Shown here in pieces: positions 22,052-23,981 of a DNA stretch of 23,981 nucleotides. Source of the stretch: JAUWQU01 sp964605095 (lineage in GTDB: Bacteria; Planctomycetota; Phycisphaerae; SM23-33). Made by a program: the position numbers and the translations under genes. A model generated the notes under the pieces. That model saw only the letters and a list, made by a program, of their open reading frames with translations, was not told where the DNA came from and did no database searches. How positions within the stretch are numbered: position 1 is the first letter of the stretch; each line of letters starts with the position of its first letter. The DNA is taken from assembly GCA_964605095.1 (NCBI GenBank), contig CAZSBS010000038.1, forward strand, positions 1 through 23,981, given 5' to 3'.

Positions 22052-22930
22052 TTATCCTTCACATTTCTTCTCCGCGTTCTCGGCGTCCTCGGCGTTGGAA
22101 TCTTTTTTACGGCCCACCACCACGTGGTAAACGCCAAGCGGCTCGGCCAGGGTGGTGAAATCGCCGAACCCGGCCCGGACCATCAGTTCCTGCAACTGCT
22201 CCGGCGAGCGATGATTCATGTGTAACCCGAATACGCGCCGAAAGAAACGGTCATTACCGTGAGCCCTGGAGATGCTGTTGAACACGATCGGCGCCCCGGC
22301 CGGCATTACACAAGCAACGGCGGCGGCGATATCAACGATCTGACCGTCCGTGAGGTACTCGCAGATTCCCAGCATTTTCACCACATCCGGCGGGCGCTTG
22401 AGCATTCGCCCGACGTCGCGGACGTCGCCTTGCACGAACCGCACCCGCTCGGTGAGGCCTTTTCGTTCGGCCAGAGCCCGGCCATACTCGAAGGCGTCGC
22501 TGCTGAGGTCCACCAGCGTCGCCGTCGCGTCCTTGCGGGCCTGGCACAGCGCGTCGGTTATCACGTGCCCCGGCCCCGCGCCAAGGCACAGCACGTGGAC
22601 CGGCCTGTCGCCCGCCTGGTCGATCAGCCGTGCCAGCACCCGCGCCGCCAGCTTCTTGCGGTTGCGAAGCGCCTTGGCCATCGTCCCCCCGCCGATCAGG
22701 ACGCGGTCGGCAATCTGCCGGCAATTGCCCTCGTAACTGATGACCATGCTCCGCCAGCCGCCGGGGTCTTTCCAATTCGCGGCCGCTAGCTCGCTCTTGG
22801 CAAAACGCAGCAGGCCGCGCAGCATCCGCGCCGGCAGATAGTTGGCCAGCGGGTTGGCAACCACCGCCTTCAGCAGGCCGCGAATCGGCCCCTGGCGCTC
22901 GAATTCCAGGTCGGCAATCCAAAGTTCCAT
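22052..22930 (-). CDS. Class I SAM-dependent methyltransferase-like protein
   Basis: 292 residues from ATG 22930; GGGAG about 7 bases upstream supports it over the in-frame TTG at 22936. An N-terminal helical region (about 1-105) precedes a Rossmann methyltransferase core: motif I VHVLCLGAGPGHV (111-123), LVDLSSDAFEYGR with acidic Asp141, FVQGDVRD, VVKMLGICEYLTDGQIVDI, and FNSISRAHGNDRFFRRVFG. Substrate unknown. The last 14 residues (NAEDAENAEKKCEG) are a low-complexity tail that looks translated from a dispersed repeat. The protein is the first gene of the operon with the LarA-like enzyme, and a promoter candidate lies just upstream. Confidence 0.85.
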   Translation of the reverse strand: MELWIADLEFERQGPIRGLLKAVVANPLANYLPARMLRGLLRFAKSELAAANWKDPGGWRSMVISYEGNCRQIADRVLIGGGTMAKALRNRKKLAARVLARLIDQAGDRPVHVLCLGAGPGHVITDALCQARKDATATLVDLSSDAFEYGRALAERKGLTERVRFVQGDVRDVGRMLKRPPDVVKMLGICEYLTDGQIVDIAAAVACVMPAGAPIVFNSISRAHGNDRFFRRVFGLHMNHRSPEQLQELMVRAGFGDFTTLAEPLGVYHVVVGRKKDSNAEDAENAEKKCEG

Positions 22931-22958
22931 CGACAACTCCCAAATCCCCCGGCCAGCC

Positions 22959-22987
22959 AGTATACGAAATTGTCGCCTGGTTGGCTA
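22959..22987 (-). promoter_or_regulatory. Sigma-70-like promoter of the methyltransferase-larA operon
   Basis: On the minus strand TAGCCA (22982-22987) and TATACT (22959-22964) are 17 bases apart, matching consensus at 4/6 and 5/6. The -10 box ends about 28 bases before the ATG, giving a leader of roughly 20 bases. The gap (22931-23134) is divergent with the next gene, for which no good promoter was seen. Confidence 0.45.
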
Positions 22988-23134
22988 TTCCTACCCATGA
23001 TTCGATTGACGGGCCCAGCCGGCCCAAACGAACCATCTGCCCCGCTCTAAAGTTTTTGACGAGCCACCGCCGATAAGTACACCTGTGAGCGTTCGCCGCG
23101 CTTGACTTCCACACGCAGCACGAGGAAAGCCGAC

Positions 23135-23911
23135 ATGACCAAACGTGAGACGATCGACCAGATACTTGCCATCAATGTCTCAGCCGAGCCGCAATTCCTT
23201 GCACGGTTCGCCGACGACCAACTCTTCGAGTACCTTACGCACCTTCGCGTGCTGTCCACACCGCGGCTGACCGGCAACGCCGACCGCTACGAGAAATACT
23301 TCCGCACCCCCCCGAAAATCGCCGGCGCTCGCCCGCAGTGGCGGTGCGATACCCAGCACGCCGAGGAAATATCCGCCGACGGGCAGGCCGACCTCGCCTG
23401 CCAGGCCGGGCCGGCAAACGACGCCCAACCGGCGGCTCCAGCCGTCGAGCCCGCCCAAGTGCCCGCCGACGCGACCGATACCCTGGGAGTTGGCCCCGAT
23501 GACTGGGCCGCCGACGAGGCCGACCAAGGCGCCCAGGCCGCTATCGCCCAAGACGCCCGCTGCCAGGAGCTTGTGGCCCAGGACGTCGATCTCGCCGTCG
23601 GACAGGCCGAGCGAGAGCAGTTGCTCAGCGACCCGCCCGAATTGGCCGACGCCCCGGCCGAGGACGACGACGCCAACGACGCTATCATGGAAGCACCTTT
23701 CAAGATCGCCGCGCCACCGCGCAGAACTGCCACTACCCGGGCGACAGTTTCAACCGCCGCCAAGCACATGCTTTATGGAGCCGACACGCCACAGCCTCCC
23801 CCTCGCCCCCGCCGACGCGCCAAGTCCTGCGCCCCAGCCGCCGCCGCCGCCGTCGCCGCCGCACCACAGGCCAGCCAGGACGACCTGGACGACGAGAAAT
23901 GGCCGTACTGA
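23135..23911 (+). CDS. Hypothetical protein with helical N-terminus and Ala/Pro-rich tail
   Basis: 258 residues from ATG 23135; GAGGAAAG about 5-10 bases upstream decides the start (the frame is open to 23102). I do not recognise the family. Residues 1-60 look like a conserved helical module (RETIDQILAINVSAEPQFLA, then FADDQLFEYLTHLRVL). The remainder is low complexity: acidic and Ala/Gln-rich around 85-185, then Pro/Arg-rich and an Ala run (CAPAAAAAVAAAP), ending DDLDDEKWPY. There is no signal peptide or membrane segment. The tail is probably disordered. The last 70 bases of the window after it show nothing recognisable. Confidence 0.65.
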   Translation: MTKRETIDQILAINVSAEPQFLARFADDQLFEYLTHLRVLSTPRLTGNADRYEKYFRTPPKIAGARPQWRCDTQHAEEISADGQADLACQAGPANDAQPAAPAVEPAQVPADATDTLGVGPDDWAADEADQGAQAAIAQDARCQELVAQDVDLAVGQAEREQLLSDPPELADAPAEDDDANDAIMEAPFKIAAPPRRTATTRATVSTAAKHMLYGADTPQPPPRPRRRAKSCAPAAAAAVAAAPQASQDDLDDEKWPY

Positions 23912-23981
23912 AATAAGGCGGAAGGATGAAGGGCCTGTTGCCCAATTGTTAATTTAGACAGTTTTCCATTTGGCATCCAGT

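Noticed and set aside
23785..23881. Pro/Ala-rich repeats at the right edge as a CRISPR or structured repeat
   Set aside because: They are codon-level low complexity in a coding frame, with no regular spacer structure.

Overview
The window looks like a chromosomal stretch of a GC-rich Planctomycetota bacterium, probably of the Phycisphaerae type. The basis is the gene content: exported proteins of DUF6288 and DUF4159 type built on alpha/alpha-toroid (squalene-cyclase-like) repeats, a Tat-exported formylglycine sulfatase, a GH106-type rhamnosidase, a PEP-CTERM protein with FG-GAP repeats, and short dispersed-repeat peptides (GQDARAT-like, AEDAENAE-like) inside housekeeping proteins. The lineage is an inference from remembered family distributions; no search was run.

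Layout. 1-2600: a minus-strand DUF6288 gene framed by two direct copies of a 70-bp GC-rich element. 2600-4300: a structured leader followed by a PEP-CTERM FG-GAP beta-propeller gene. 4361-5699: a remnant island bounded by the 3' halves of two different tRNAs (Leu-CAA on minus, Asn-GTT on plus) whose broken 5' sides face each other. It holds one unrecognised gene, and a GIY-YIG nuclease gene abuts the Asn fragment. 6155-10363: a small hypothetical gene and a large exported GH106-like glycoside hydrolase. 10444-15789: a small exported-peptide candidate, a Tat-exported toroid/DUF4159 protein, an EVE/PUA-like gene and a tiny exported Ala/Lys-rich peptide (both on minus), and a second DUF6288 gene. 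15837-17273: a sulfatase, apparently in one operon with the second DUF6288 gene and separated from it by a hairpin that touches the sulfatase ribosome binding site. 17326-17882: a gene graveyard with a GH5-like N-terminus, a GH78 C-terminus and an IS1380-like transposase start, all cut off, next to an intact tRNA-Ala(GGC). 18201-22930: a minus-strand run of methyltransferase, LarA-like racemase, GAF-SpoIIE phosphatase and IspE. 23135-23911: an unrecognised plus-strand gene with a low-complexity tail.

How it fits together. The central part (6.7-17.7 kb) reads as an accessory block for breaking down sulfated, probably rhamnose-containing, polysaccharide. It combines a GH106 enzyme, a sulfatase, decayed GH78 and GH5 genes, and secreted toroid proteins of unknown role that sit beside them. 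The two DUF6288 paralogues and the toroid/DUF4159 protein are the best candidates for an undescribed exported system. The right part is core metabolism (IspE, tRNA-Ala) mixed with regulatory or accessory enzymes and short dispersed repeats. Most large open frames antisense to these genes are GC-bias shadows and are not annotated. No CRISPR array, rRNA gene, complete insertion sequence or replication origin was seen.
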